A DNA stretch of 64,000 nucleotides from Plasmopara viticola (GCA_001695595.3 MBPM02000086.1:1-64000); one strand, 5' to 3'; shown: positions 33,700-45,080, counted from the first letter of the stretch. The notes: a model not told the origin generated them from the letters alone. Translations and numbers: made by a program.

Positions 33700-35430
33700 C
33701 AAAAACTAGGTTCATTTTACATAGCTGTATATGATGTCTTAACGCAATTACAAAGAAAATGGCAAAGGCCACAAACGGGTGAGCCGCATTGTTAAGTGCA
33801 ACCTCATTCACAAAGAAGTTGTCGGTCTTTGAATGTGGCCAGTGTGTCTTCTAGCAAATATTTGACCCTTTCTATCTGAGCATCCTTGTAAGAATGATCT
33901 GCTGCTGGCATCAACAAGCGAATTATAAATAGTGCTTGAGCGTAGTCCAAAGCGCAGCGATAGACCGCAGGCCTATTTGACTCAATCTTCCGTGGAGCTT
34001 TAATAGCGTATTTTAAACAGCCTTATAGTGCAATTGGCAAATGTGCTAGCAATTTACTGGCTACACCAGATGCCGATCGGATTACATTGCTCAGGCGGCA
34101 CTTTCCGTGCAAATTAGAGACAAAGCCGTGTCTTGTCGACTCTAAAGAGACTTATCGTATTGGCAGGCCAAAAGGAGCCACAATTTAAACCACTAAGCAT
34201 TCTCAGAAAGGCCTAATGCGACAACCCATACTAAGCCACTCACTTGTACGTGTAGTTATACAAACGGACAAACTCTTTTCTTTTGGACTAATGAACATCA
34301 GTAGAAGCATTGTGTGCATATCGTACCATAGAGATTTGTCGAATAATAACGACTTAATCTCGACCAGTCGGATGTACCCTGAAGTAGACCAGACCGTCTG
34401 CCCGTTCATAGCGATGCAACTGCGCTTGCTGTCAAGCAATCGTATAGCATCTTTGTCTGCACTGAGATATTAGCGTGTTTTCATATGCCCGGTAAATCCG
34501 TGCGTGATTGTAGCGTTTAATTCTGCCAATTCGAGCCAATCCATCTTCTTGCCTGCGCGAAAGCGCATCGTCAGGAATGAGGAGCTTACCAGGCTTGGGT
34601 TTGACGCGGATGATATAATACGCAGAGAATGAAATCCCTCATGCTGTTTTTTGGAATCAGTGAGGTGTGTCGATGCCACCCTTGATGATTTATGGCGTGC
34701 AAAGGTCACAAAGGGTTTGAAATGCAAACGATAAACTTGGTAAAACGTCGGTTTTCGGCAATTCTAGCTTATGGACTAGAACAAGATAACACGCTCTTGG
34801 TTCTTCATCGAGTTGCAGGAGCACGCAACCGACGCTTGACAGCTTAAGATTGCTAGGCCGGAAATGGTGCCTACTAAATGAGCTTTATGATGCGAGCTAA
34901 AAACTTTCTGGTGCTGCCTTTTTCAGCACCACCCGATCCTTTCCCAACAGATCGGACAAAGGCTTTGCGAAAGCTACGTACTCAGCACTGCATTTGTAAA
35001 AATAGTCGACCAGGGTTAATCGCATCCTAAGACAGTATTTTTTAGAAGATGGCATACCGAGCCGAGGTATCTGCTAAAGCCCCCTGACTTCTCACAAAGC
35101 AGCAACAAACGCATTCGTCGACACTGGTTTAAGCTTAAATATCTTAATAGCCTCAAAAGATTCTTTAGAGTTAATACGTTTCCAAAGCCGACCGTGTACC
35201 GACTATGGCTATATATATTCCCGTTCAAAAGTTTATAATGGTCGAAACAACTGCGAAAATGAACAGGCTGACGTCATTGAGGTAAGCGATGCCCTCAGTG
35301 GAAGCAATGACCACGGCGTACTGATCGCCACAAGGGGTATATTTGATTTTTTGATTGAAATTTGGTACTAAATCCAGTGCACTGTACAATGTGCACCCAA
35401 TTATGTTTTCAAAGAACACATTCTTTCTTC
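33700..35430 (-). mobile_element. Ty3/Gypsy relic: RT, RNase H, integrase
   Basis: Read on the minus strand from 35,430 down. The RT palm starts with FENIIGCTLYSALDLV at 35,365-35,419. The connection VDYFYKCSAEYVAFAKPLSD lies at about 34,940-35,005. The RNase H tail (VKPKPGKLLIPDDALSRRQE) lies at 34,540-34,605. The integrase N-terminal part (LHRYERADGLVYFRVHPTG) lies at about 34,365-34,425. The integrase core (ADHSYKDAQIERVKYLLEDT, with its catalytic Glu in QIER) lies at about 33,850-33,915. The block EVALNNAAH is followed by FAIFFVIALRHH at about 33,735-33,815. Stops and frame changes occur throughout. The upstream gag/protease part should lie at 35.4-37.5 kb but I cannot recognise it with confidence. 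Confidence 0.78.
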
Positions 35431-38400
35431 GTACAACTTCTATGAAATCATCGCTCCGCTTCAGCTTATTACATGTGTAAAGTAGTCGTCACTTTTCGTT
35501 CGGTTTCCACGTTCGGTGGCAAGTGCAAAAATATTGATTCCAACACTACTATTCTTTGTCTAGTTTAGCGAAGGAGGCATCCATAAGCCACACTTCTCTC
35601 GTGACTCTAAGTCCAGAATACATCTTCTCGCTTTACCTAACGCTTTCTTGTTTACCAAACTTTTTCAAATCCTCTTCTTCTACATGGATGTAGACTTATT
35701 CATCCTCGACGTTTCGATTGGGCTGCTTTGTCGTTAGTTGTATTATACTGAATGTACTCGTTGTCGACCTCATTCTCCACCTTCTGATCACGTAATTGCT
35801 TAGCTGGAAGCTCGTTCCGTTTGATGAACACCTGATCTGACTACTTGATCCTGGCCTCGCTAAAGCATCCCCTTCGTATTTCTATGTTTGGAGCGATGGG
35901 CAAACATAATGCCCGACCTTTTAAATCTAATCATATGACTTGCTCATTTCATTCGTGGTCGTAGTTTTGCAATTTGGCATATTTTGGCATTCCTACACCT
36001 GTCGTTTGGTATGCGATTTCCAGCTAGCCACATTACTATTCTTGACCTTCGTGATTTCTAAAATTTTCTCGTGTTTGGAGCTTAAATCTTATGTAGAGTT
36101 TAATTATCTACACATGTGACGCGCAATGGTCCTGATCACATCGCACATTGCGATGCTGGGTAGTATTGAATGTTGCAAACGCTTGTGAGTTTTAAGAAAG
36201 AAATACACTAACCACGTTAGTACTGGTACGTTCATTAATCGCATACACATTTTTTCAATACCAAGACACTTCTGTCGGCCACAAAGCATTCAGCCACCCA
36301 AAAGAAAGACTCTTTGTTATATTTAATATTTTTCTTTCCCTTTGTACTATCGTATTACAACCGCTCTTTTAATACGTGTTACTCCGCAGGTATTTTAAAG
36401 AAGGCCATAACAGAATTGATCGAAGCAAACTTGTCCGAATTTTGTAGGTCAGCGACTGCGTTGGTATGATTTCCTCGGATGCACGTGCATTTACCGATCA
36501 GCACATGTCCTTTGCTAGTTTAATCCATTTTTTGGCGTATGCATCGATAAAAATGTTAGCAGGATCGGCTTTCCTGGCTTCCAGCTGGGCTAAAAAGTTA
36601 TTTTTTTACATTCTGAGCACGTCCGGAAACCACAAGCTGGTGCAAATATAACCTTTTCACTGGGAAATGAGGCTATGACGCTTTCCAATCTGGCACTTGC
36701 CAGCGTCATAGATCTCCCCGCAGCTTCGACTCACACCGATCGGACGGATGACCTTTCTTGCCACAGCATTGAAAAGTCAAACGCTTCCAACAGTGTACAT
36801 GGTCATGGCGGTAAAAGTAGAGATTACAGTCGGGATGTGTTTAAGTCTTGTGTGACCCGTGAGGTATGCCCAGGCTTCTTGCTGAGTAGTCTTGATCATA
36901 CCTGGTACAATTTAATTGCTCCGGCGTTCAAGACGATTAGTCAAGTTTTGAGTCGCGCGCAGATTGGCATTGAAATCAAATCCACTTTTACTGGAGATGC
37001 TATCGCTCTCTGAGGGAATTGTTACGGACACAGCCTTGCTCTTGTTTTGTCTGGCAGACTCATCACGTCAAGCTCGATCTCGGTTTTGGCGCTACTCGCT
37101 TCATTCGAAAAATGTTGACCTATACTATTTCTTCGCGCGGTGCCTTGCCCCTTAACGCCTACTCTAGTAGATCAGCATTTGGGAGCCGAAGCAAAGTCAG
37201 CTGATCAATCAGCTCACTGATGCCCAACGTCTCAAAAATATTTCCCACATGCTACTGATTAGCCTCTGTCAAGCGTTTCGGTCCTCACGGCTATACATCG
37301 ATGCAATGCAGGCTTATTTCTTGGCGACTCATCTTTCCTCGCGTGGTAGGTGCTTTTTAGTTACAGACTCAAACCTTAGGCTCACGCCGCTGCATCTTGC
37401 GGTCATTTCGCTTGCCAAAGCTGAGTCAATGGTTCAACTGCGTGCAAGAACTGTGATACCACCTAAAGAACGAAAGAGCTTGGTGACGGCAAGCTCTTAA
37501 AATTTAGTTTAACCTTGTTGCTTCCCACCCATGCTCGTCCGGATGCTTTCTAGAAACCTCATAAATCTATAACAACCGACATGCGGAAGCAGGGATCGAG
37601 CGACTTTGCCACGGCCGTATTGGTAGTGGTGATTATCGAATGCTGCCGAGAGATCAGTTGCTTTTAATCGTACGGGTCTAAATCTTCACCGTGCAAGGCG
37701 ACGAATCCATGTCAACTTAGATGCATTTAAACAATTGCTTTGAGAGCATGATAAGCACTTTTTAAGGCCCATTTGCCCCTATATGGCTCTCTTAGATACT
37801 CTCATGATTGCGATTACGAGCATTAGTAAGTTAAACATTAAAACTTAGTTATGCGCACGCCAGCCGTGTTCCCCAAACGGACTCACAGCATTGCTGCCCC
37901 AGATAGGTCTGTTTGCATTTGCTATTGGCCTCAATTCTGCTATTAAGGCCAACGACACTTGCATGAAATGATATGGAGGTTCGCTCTGCAATCATACTTT
38001 TGGTGAATTTGTGCTTGTAGAAACGTACTCGTTCTTACCTTTATGAGTGGGGACATCAGAATTTGTGAGCGCTCACGCTCTGCTCCTTGATTTCCGAACA
38101 AAGAGTGACCTCATTGGACTCGATCTGATGGTCCCAACTTAATCGTCGGCTCGACACTTGTCACCGGTATGCCAGGTGTATGTAAAGCTTGCATGAATTT
38201 TAAAATAAGGCAAATCAGGTTCTACACGCCGGAGCAACTTACCGTGGTTTTACCTTTTACACTTATAGTTGATGTAACCCATTACTTCGAGTCTTGTCAA
38301 GGCTTGAATATTTACGGAAGCGAATTTTCATCACCTAACTTTCATTAATCTGCTTTTAGCTCTTCTACGTGAAAGGCACTTTTCAGCAGCCCATCTTACC

Positions 38401-39851
38401 ACATGGGAATGGTTTTACCTTAAGCCTCTGCGTCAAGTGTGCTGAAGCTTTAAGCTGCATGCGCAATGCCTTGGACTTAATCTGAACAATTTCACACGTT
38501 GTCGGAGCGATGGTTGATAGGGCCATGAGACAGCGATTTGTCTAATGTCATTGTAATAACGGCACAGAAAGAAGATGGTTTTGCTCAATTGGTCATCAAA
38601 AACTGATGGACAGCAAAGACTTACGACTGGCAAGATCGGTAGCTTATTGGCGATTAGTGACACTGGAACAAAAAAATTCTAATGCTATTACTAGATCACA
38701 TTCGCACTGTTTTTTCGATGCGTGGTCATATAAGCATTATCCGCTTATACTAGTACCGAGGGAGGAGCAGCTTAGTCGTGATTCGACCTACTTTGAAACC
38801 TCGTGTATTTCGAAAGCACAATTCTATGGCATGATCCGATAGGCTACGTGAATTTTGAGCAACTACACAGCTATGCCCCACGCATCATTACGATCTACTT
38901 ACTTTTTAGATCAGCGGTGACCTACCAGATTATTGGCAAGGTGTTTAGCTCGATAGGTAGATAAGCAATCTGATCTGTCACCGATAAAGATTCCGTTTTG
39001 TACCCACACGAGGCATAGCTGAGGCCATAGGACAGCCAGTCGTTTCACATAGATGATTAGGTCAGCGCAAATGGGAAGTGAGAATAGGTTCAAGCAATAA
39101 GCAGAAGCGATTCTTTTTGGATTGCACACACCTGTGGCGACAGATATTACAAGCTTACAAAATTTTTGTACGCTACGCATCTAAAGGCTCATGCCAACCT
39201 TCACGAATTAATTGCTCGGCTATAAGAAGGGAGAGGGTGTGTACGCAGATACAAACATTAAACAATCACGCAAAGTAGCCAATATAGTTGGTTACGTACC
39301 TGGCGCACCGCATGAAAAAGTCCACATGGCATTAAGTAACCGTCTAATGTTCTTCCGAGACGATTCTAACGAGACCAAGAAGCACCACCAAGTGCACGAA
39401 AATTACAGTATTCTCTCCGTTAGTCGACAGTATGAGGTGGTGAAGGCCTTGCAATATATGCAGAAGCCAATCCACCACAGTATGGTGAATAGTCCATATG
39501 TATAATGTCAAGCTGGAAGGGTATCATACGATTGTCATACTTCTGTAAAAATTGATCCGGCCCTTTTTAATGCGTTTGAATTTTAGGATTACTGCTGATT
39601 TTATAATTTGTTCTGCAGTAAAACATATGATAATTACCTTTTAGGCATTATACAAAAGCAGTAAAAGTCTATCAGCTTCTAGTTTTGCAGGTTTAATTCC
39701 TACGTATAATACCACTATAAATTTGCGGGCCAAGAAATGTATCCATTTCTTACAAGTGGAAAACGATTTCCAATCTGTGCAATTATCCGGGATTTCATAT
39801 GAATCGTTCTGTTGTTGTATGCCACGGCAGCAACCACTGTAACCGCTGAAG
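35431..39851. other. gene-poor spacer upstream of the START/FYVE-like gene
   Basis: The left part probably includes the decayed gag end of the Gypsy relic on the minus strand. Open frames at 36,466-37,013 and 37,249-37,500 (plus) and 38,911-39,180 (minus) show no recognisable domain. One, near 37,385, contains the isolated word LTPLHLAV, reminiscent of an ankyrin repeat but without any second unit. An open frame at 39,212-39,505 (plus) is also unrecognised. Confidence 0.4.
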
Positions 39852-41534
39852 ATGCGACTGCCGCTCCCCGTAGACTTTTTCGCTCCTGTTCGACTCTCTG
39901 CATGCGAAGTCCAAGAATTAAAGCGTGCTGAGGAACGGCTACTCTCCGCCTATGTGGCCAGATACGATGCACATGCAGGCGATGCACAGTCTGATTGGAA
40001 GCTCTTAGGGCAGCGTGCTGGCTTTCAAATATTACGCCAGTGGCCTTCTCAAAGTAAAAAGGTGAAGTGGCAAGATGATGGCCAACCAGATCCTGAGCCT
40101 ACGGAAGCTGGAGAATCGAGCAGTGGACGGCTACGCATCCATGAGGACGAGCTGCCGGCGCTGCGCCTCATCGGCAGTGTGGACGGGACACTGGAGGAGA
40201 TTATGTACGGGTCCATGTGGAGATCTGGTCGGGAGCGATTCGCTAGAGCCTATATCACTGGCGATGGAGTGGCGGATGGAGCCGTGCTCTGCTCTGTTGA
40301 GACCTCCTCAAGTGCAGATCCTTTTCGGTCATTAAGTGTCAAGTGGGCTCTGAAACGGGGGCCCAAATGTGGATTAGTGGTGAAACACCGGGACTTTTGC
40401 TACTTGGCCGCAGCAGGTATCATTCACTCACGCAAGACAGGCGTGAGGTTGGGCTACCGGTTGCGTCACTCGATTACGTTTCCCTCGTGCCCGCCGTTTC
40501 AGAACCACTCGGTAGTGAGAGGACAAATCTTTTTATGTTCGTTATTTAGACAGCTTAATAATGGTAGCGTGGAAGTTTTCCATCAAGCAAAATATGGCGT
40601 CGGCGGAGGGACTGGTACCATTGGTTTAAGTGTACCAAAACTGATAGCTGAAAAGAGCCTCGTCGAGACGCTTTTAAGTCTGACAGATATAAGAGCTTGT
40701 GCACTTGCCAAAAAACTGACCCGAGTAGTGGAATGCACGGAAGCAGAGCGTGCAGTTGCCTCGCTGTCAATCTCATTGTTTCAAAGATCGCTGGATGGTG
40801 GAAAATATTGTGGAATGTGTCTGCGTCGTCTTGGTAACGTACTGAAACGTCGCTGTGCGGCATGTCGCCATTGGACGTGCGCCAAGTGCAGTGAGCGCCA
40901 AGAGATTGTGCCACCCAGGAGAGCATCATGGATACATGGTCCTGTAATCGCTCGGTGTTTCTGTAAGGCTTGTGTTGCTAAAGTGCTGCATGACGATGTT
41001 ACAGAGTACTTAACGTGCGATGTTGATGAAAGTGATGAGACACATTGCGGAAGGTGGGGTCACGATGAGATTTCCAATGGAGAGGCAGATGAAGTGTATG
41101 TGACAAATCGACGGTACTCGACGGCACAATTCTCAGACCTTTCGTACTACTTAGATGAGCACAATTTCTCTCGACAGCGTCGGTCCGAAGGGCGACAGAG
41201 CTCTAGATTTGGATCGTCCTCATCAGCTCCACGCTTGTATCCAAAGCAAATCTTCGGTAGCTGCGATGATGTGATTACTGTCAATACATCACCAGCTGAA
41301 TGTCGTCGACGGCGAAGTGCCTCTGCCATACCTGCAATAATCAAATCGATCGACACTTCAGACCAACGTCAACTCCAGCGGCGACTGAGTTTAACTGTCC
41401 CAGACATTATGCTGCGAAGTGATGTGGGCAAGCGCAACTGGACATCTTCAACATTAGCACTGTCTCTCCAGTCCCCGCAACGACAGACTGGTAAATCATC
41501 GTCTAGCACTCGCTGCGGACCTACTGAAGTGTAA
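39852..41534 (+). CDS. START-like plus FYVE-like zinc-finger protein
   Basis: A single-exon frame of 560 residues. Residues about 20-300 have the layout of the oomycete START-like lipid-binding module (LIGSVDGTLEEIMYG, then FCYLAAAGI and GYRLRHSI). Residues 320-374 form a FYVE-type zinc finger. Eight cysteines are in pairs at 320/323, 335/338, 343/346 and 371/374, with an extra Cys at 369. The membrane-contacting R(R/K)HHCR motif is reduced to CRHWTCAKC, so binding to phosphatidylinositol 3-phosphate is doubtful. The C-terminal 190 residues are Ser/Arg-rich and probably disordered. Proteins with a START-like domain followed by a FYVE finger form a large family in Phytophthora and its relatives. 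The role is probably lipid sensing or membrane traffic. Start chosen as first in-frame ATG, with the frame closed upstream. Confidence 0.75.
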   Translation: MRLPLPVDFFAPVRLSACEVQELKRAEERLLSAYVARYDAHAGDAQSDWKLLGQRAGFQILRQWPSQSKKVKWQDDGQPDPEPTEAGESSSGRLRIHEDELPALRLIGSVDGTLEEIMYGSMWRSGRERFARAYITGDGVADGAVLCSVETSSSADPFRSLSVKWALKRGPKCGLVVKHRDFCYLAAAGIIHSRKTGVRLGYRLRHSITFPSCPPFQNHSVVRGQIFLCSLFRQLNNGSVEVFHQAKYGVGGGTGTIGLSVPKLIAEKSLVETLLSLTDIRACALAKKLTRVVECTEAERAVASLSISLFQRSLDGGKYCGMCLRRLGNVLKRRCAACRHWTCAKCSERQEIVPPRRASWIHGPVIARCFCKACVAKVLHDDVTEYLTCDVDESDETHCGRWGHDEISNGEADEVYVTNRRYSTAQFSDLSYYLDEHNFSRQRRSEGRQSSRFGSSSSAPRLYPKQIFGSCDDVITVNTSPAECRRRRSASAIPAIIKSIDTSDQRQLQRRLSLTVPDIMLRSDVGKRNWTSSTLALSLQSPQRQTGKSSSSTRCGPTEV

Positions 41535-42121
41535 GTCGTTGGCAAAGGAATCAAGAAACTCCGTTTGTAGTTGTTGCTCTAGTCTATTGCTGCTTCTGCC
41601 CAGTTAGAAGTTGTAGTCGAGAAGAGCGTCGGTGGTATATAGATAATAGCTGCATGTGTGATATATAGAGTATGGTACTACAACGATGCAGCGATAAATT
41701 GTAGAGCAACAACCAAAAAAAGCGAGTAGAAATAAATCACAGATTGGTATTGGTACACCAAATCAGTTGTGATTTTACGGCATGGGTCTTTCGGTTATCA
41801 AGTAACTGGCACGTGCTTACTTTGATTCTCAGAACTGTTTCAAAAAGCAACGCCAGCGACACGACGGCGACGAGGAAGCGTTGTGCAAGTTAGTGCTGAC
41901 CATTGTAGCAAAATATTTGTACGAGATATAGTGGCACGGAAACGTCGAAGTTATGTGATTGGCTACCCATTCGGTTGTGAAAGCCTGTCTTCTGGCTAAG
42001 AAGTCGTTACCGTCCTTTGGTGTTGCCTCTTACGAGTTTTAGTTTTATCGATTAGATCATTCACTTTGGAACTTTCATTATCCAAGCGAACTCGATAATT
42101 CTCCGCTTTCGAGTATTTGTC
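41535..42121. other. intergenic spacer
   Basis: 587 bp between the START/FYVE-like gene and the first elicitin-like gene. No gene seen. It should hold the terminator of the former and the promoter of the latter; I recognise no specific element. Confidence 0.5.
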
Positions 42122-42739
42122 ATGAAAACTTTCACCCTTCTGCTCCTTGTCGGCGTTACTACCGCTCAAAATGAGACCCAAACGTGCGATATGGGGGCCA
42201 TAATGGGCACTTTACTACCAAACGGTACGACTTGGCATGACAGTTGTGCCGCTGCGACGGGTGTAGATGTGTTCCAAATCAGCACATTTCCGACGAAAGA
42301 TGAGGCTAAGATTGTGCAGCAATCGCGCGATTGCGTTAATTACATTAACCAATTGAATCAACAGGCCAATACCGCGATTCAGTGCGATATGACGATTGGT
42401 GACCAGACGATCGCCTTCGCGTCGTTACTCACGGATTTGCTGAAAGGCGAATCCAGTAACAAGACCAAGAAGTTTATCCGTACCGACAGTATGTCCGGTA
42501 GCATGTCTGGCGGTATATCGATTTTGGCCACTGACTTAAGCAGCGACTCAACTTCCACGAGTGAGGCCGGTGAGTCGACTATGAGCACCTTGGATTCAGG
42601 CGAAGAGGTGTCCAGCACAGATGCAGATGCCCAGGAGGACAGTAACAACGCCTCAATGAGCAGTGCCAGCGTTGCTACTACCTCTTCCTTTACCATCGTC
42701 GTAGCAGCTGCAATTACGGTGCTCGCTTTTGCGCTTTAA
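42122..42739 (+). CDS. elicitin-like protein with four cysteines, probable GPI anchor (copy 1)
   Basis: 205 residues, no intron. A signal peptide (MKTFTLLLLVGVTTA) is followed by an elicitin-type domain to about residue 110, then a Ser/Thr/Asp-rich stalk, then a hydrophobic C-terminus (VVAAAITVLAFAL), as in GPI-anchored elicitin-like proteins. Classical elicitins have six Cys in three bridges (3-71, 27-56, 51-95). Here only four occur in the domain, at 22, 42, 71 and 88. The 29-residue gap between the second and third equals the canonical 27-56 gap. The two lost positions therefore correspond to 51 and 95, one complete bridge. Elicitins bind sterols and are surface or secreted proteins sensed by some plants; sterol binding here is uncertain. 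Tandem with a close paralogue 394 bp downstream. Confidence 0.85.
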   Translation: MKTFTLLLLVGVTTAQNETQTCDMGAIMGTLLPNGTTWHDSCAAATGVDVFQISTFPTKDEAKIVQQSRDCVNYINQLNQQANTAIQCDMTIGDQTIAFASLLTDLLKGESSNKTKKFIRTDSMSGSMSGGISILATDLSSDSTSTSEAGESTMSTLDSGEEVSSTDADAQEDSNNASMSSASVATTSSFTIVVAAAITVLAFAL

Positions 42740-43132
42740 CCTATGTCTGGGACCATCCCTGCTATTCCTGCTCAATAGAACGTTGCACTTTTGATGATAA
42801 ATACATATGTATTTAGTACAACCCACTTTAATTTGGCACATGTTTAGCTGGGACACGCTCGCATTGGTCTGGAGTATGATGACCTAACTCTGCATGTGGA
42901 TTACTAAGCGTCGGTGCAAACGACCGGCGAAAGAATTCTCTAATCTCAATGTTGGGATCAGGTGATAAGATTTAATGTGGTGCACGGGATTTGTGTAGAG
43001 CTGACGCCTTTCCATAGATTCTTAGAGAAGATGGTAGAGGCAACTAGACGACGGCGCTCCTAGTTTTCACTCACCAAATTTACTCGAGCGTAGCAGTTCG
43101 CAATCTTTATCCAGCACCCTCGTCGCCTTAAC
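42740..43132. other. spacer between the two elicitin-like genes
   Basis: 393 bp, no gene. It separates two genes in the same orientation, so it should carry the 3' end of copy 1 and the promoter of copy 2. No matching promoter motif in the 5' flanks of the two copies was obvious by eye. Confidence 0.5.
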
Positions 43133-43699
43133 ATGAAGACTTCCTTGCTATCTGCCACTGCCCTGATTGCTACTGCCACTTATTCGAGGGCTGCTGACTG
43201 TGATATTGCCAAGATCGAGAGCCGACTCTATCCAAACGCTACTGAAGGCCTCGCGTCTTGTGCTGAGGCCACGGGTATCGACATTTTTGCCGTGAGCCAA
43301 TTTCCCACATCGGATCAAGTCGCATCGCTATCCGAGAACATGAACTGTGTCAACTACTACAATCAGATCAACCAGGTGGCGAACGCCGAGATTCAATGTA
43401 ACGTTACGGTTGGAGGTGTCTCCATTGTCTTCGGCGAACTCATTGCTGACTTTCTCATGAGCAAGACTGGCAATGAGACTGACAAGAAGACTGACGCACC
43501 TGTTGATACAATTGAATTTATGAGTGAGAGCGCGTCTGAATCGAAGGATACCGACTCGCCCGATCAAGTCAGCCCGGCCACCAAGTCTGACTCGGCGTCT
43601 CCCTCCACTTCCACTGTCAGTGTCAGTGCGTCGAGCACCCAACTTACCTCATATCTTGCTTATGGTTTCGCCACTGCGGTGATAATAGCTTTACAATAA
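43133..43699 (+). CDS. elicitin-like protein with four cysteines, probable GPI anchor (copy 2)
   Basis: 188 residues, no intron. The architecture matches copy 1: a signal peptide of about 20 residues, an elicitin-like domain with Cys at 23, 43, 72 and 89, a Ser/Thr/Lys-rich stalk, and a hydrophobic C-terminus (YLAYGFATAVIIALQ). Cysteine spacing (20, 29, 17) is identical to copy 1. Shared blocks are TGIDIF/TGVDVF and CVNY.NQ.NQ.AN..IQC. N-glycosylation sequons (NAT, NVT, NET) are present in the domain and early stalk. The pair arose by tandem duplication and has since diverged most in the stalk. It probably acts at the cell wall or plasma membrane. Confidence 0.85.
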   Translation: MKTSLLSATALIATATYSRAADCDIAKIESRLYPNATEGLASCAEATGIDIFAVSQFPTSDQVASLSENMNCVNYYNQINQVANAEIQCNVTVGGVSIVFGELIADFLMSKTGNETDKKTDAPVDTIEFMSESASESKDTDSPDQVSPATKSDSASPSTSTVSVSASSTQLTSYLAYGFATAVIIALQ

Positions 43700-43974
43700 C
43701 CAAGCATGTCACTTGAGATACTGGGTTCCGGCAGGATTACAATTCAATCCCTAGTCCAAAAGTTGGAACTCGTTATCGAAAGCAGACTTCGGTTAACCCT
43801 ATCTTTCTTCTGCTTTTAATTTCATCATTGAACATGGCTAATTGCTTTTTAGATCTTATGATGCCCATTTACCACTGCAGCTGGTGTGTGTTTGTTGCGT
43901 TATGATTAAAGTCACAGACAAGAATATTGCTTTCGTTATATCACGAACTTATCAAAAATTGTTCGGCGGTGGGC

Positions 43975-44270
43975 TTATTTGCCTGCAAACTTCGAGAAGT
44001 TTTGTTGGCGAAGCATGAGCACATTTCTTTCATCATTATAAATCTTAACAGATACGGGGAACGCGCTCGATTTATTTACTTCACTGTCTGAACTACCGCC
44101 CCAAATTAGTCTTCGATGCCTTCTTGCAGGTTCTAGCTGCGAGGAAATTAGTGACACCGAATGATGTTCTGCAACCTCATCTACCGTACACAACATGCTG
44201 CTCGAATGGACCTGAACAAATAAGACACTTGCCAAAGTCCGACGATGCTTTTGTATAGAAACTAAGCTCG
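43975..44270 (-). pseudogene. possible decayed RxLR-type effector fragment
   Basis: An open minus-strand frame of about 95 codons without an ATG. A hydrophobic stretch (LASVLFVQV) could be the remains of a signal peptide. About 30 residues later comes ARRHRRLIWGG, in the position where RxLR effectors carry R-x-L-R, often followed by GG and acidic residues; here SSDSEV follows. The tetrapeptide is R-R-H-R, with His where Leu is expected. There is no clear EER and no WY-type domain, and the frame ends soon after. The likeness is in layout rather than in any conserved domain, so this is a weak call. I do not infer function. Confidence 0.25.
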
Positions 44271-44949
44271 ATTAAAAAGAGATTTGAAGAAAACGTGTTT
44301 GATTTTCTGCTCCTTGCTTTAGAGAAGATATGTTTGAGTTTCTGCTCCCGAGTCTCAGAGCTTGGATAGAGTCATTTTTCGCTGTAACGTAATTTCGAGC
44401 GGCAAATGAAGTGGCTTTTGATTCGCTATAATATAATACTATTCTGTCAGTTAAAGTGAGTTTTAAAGGCTTTCTTAGAGCTATGACGTTCGAATTTCAT
44501 TATGACTTTCTTCGTTGCTCAATATTAAAAGCCCCGGTACAGACACACAAGTGAAATTCACGAAGCAACTCACTGCACCAGGGCCGGGATCGCCATAATT
44601 CGCAATCAGCACTGATTAGTGATAGTTTCTAGAGCTGGTATGGCCAACATAATAGAGACATTTGATTTCAAATGGGCAATCGGAGAAGCCAAAAGCAAAC
44701 TCAAAAATATGATTTTCGGGGCGGTCTCCTTATCGGCTTACACAAAGTGTGCTACAGGGTGTGCATTATCAACGTCTCATCGCGAGAGTACCTAACTTAA
44801 ATTCTATAGGCCACAAAATTTGAGGCTACCAGAATCGACACGCTGGGGCTAAGCTGTTTCTACCGAGGCATGGTGCAGCTATTCAATCCATTTTGGAACT
44901 GGGTTTCGTACTTCTAATTGCACTATAGTCATTTTTGGTCATTAGACGG

Positions 44950-45080
44950 CCAGCCGCCAAACTGTTATACCCCATTTTGGGTGATTTCTCAACCACTACC
45001 GTAACCTGTCTCCGGCTGCCTCAATTCAAATCCAATGGGTATCAAACCAAATACCTCTCGGTCCCGGGTCGAAAAACTCG
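44950..45080 (-). mobile_element. tRNA-derived SINE, copy 2, truncated
   Basis: About 110 bp align by eye with 25,350-25,455 in the same orientation. Shared words are CTCAATTC(A/G)AATCC near 45,023, ATGGGTATC(A/G)AACCA near 45,037, and TACCTC(T/C)CGGTCC(C/T)GGGTCGAA near 45,050. The B-box equivalent (on the minus strand GGTTTGATACC) is mutated at one position. The A-box part, present in copy 1, is deleted here. This shows the sequence is a dispersed repeat. Confidence 0.65.

Noticed and set aside
36675..37013. 112-codon open frame on +
   Set aside because: No domain, no signal peptide or splice context; it lies where the gag part of a minus-strand Gypsy relic is expected.
37249..37500. Ankyrin-like word LTPLHLAV on +
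   Set aside because: There is no second repeat and no consensus before or after it; a chance match is likely.
42379..42696. 105-codon open frame on -
   Set aside because: It is antisense to the first elicitin-like gene and follows from its codon composition.
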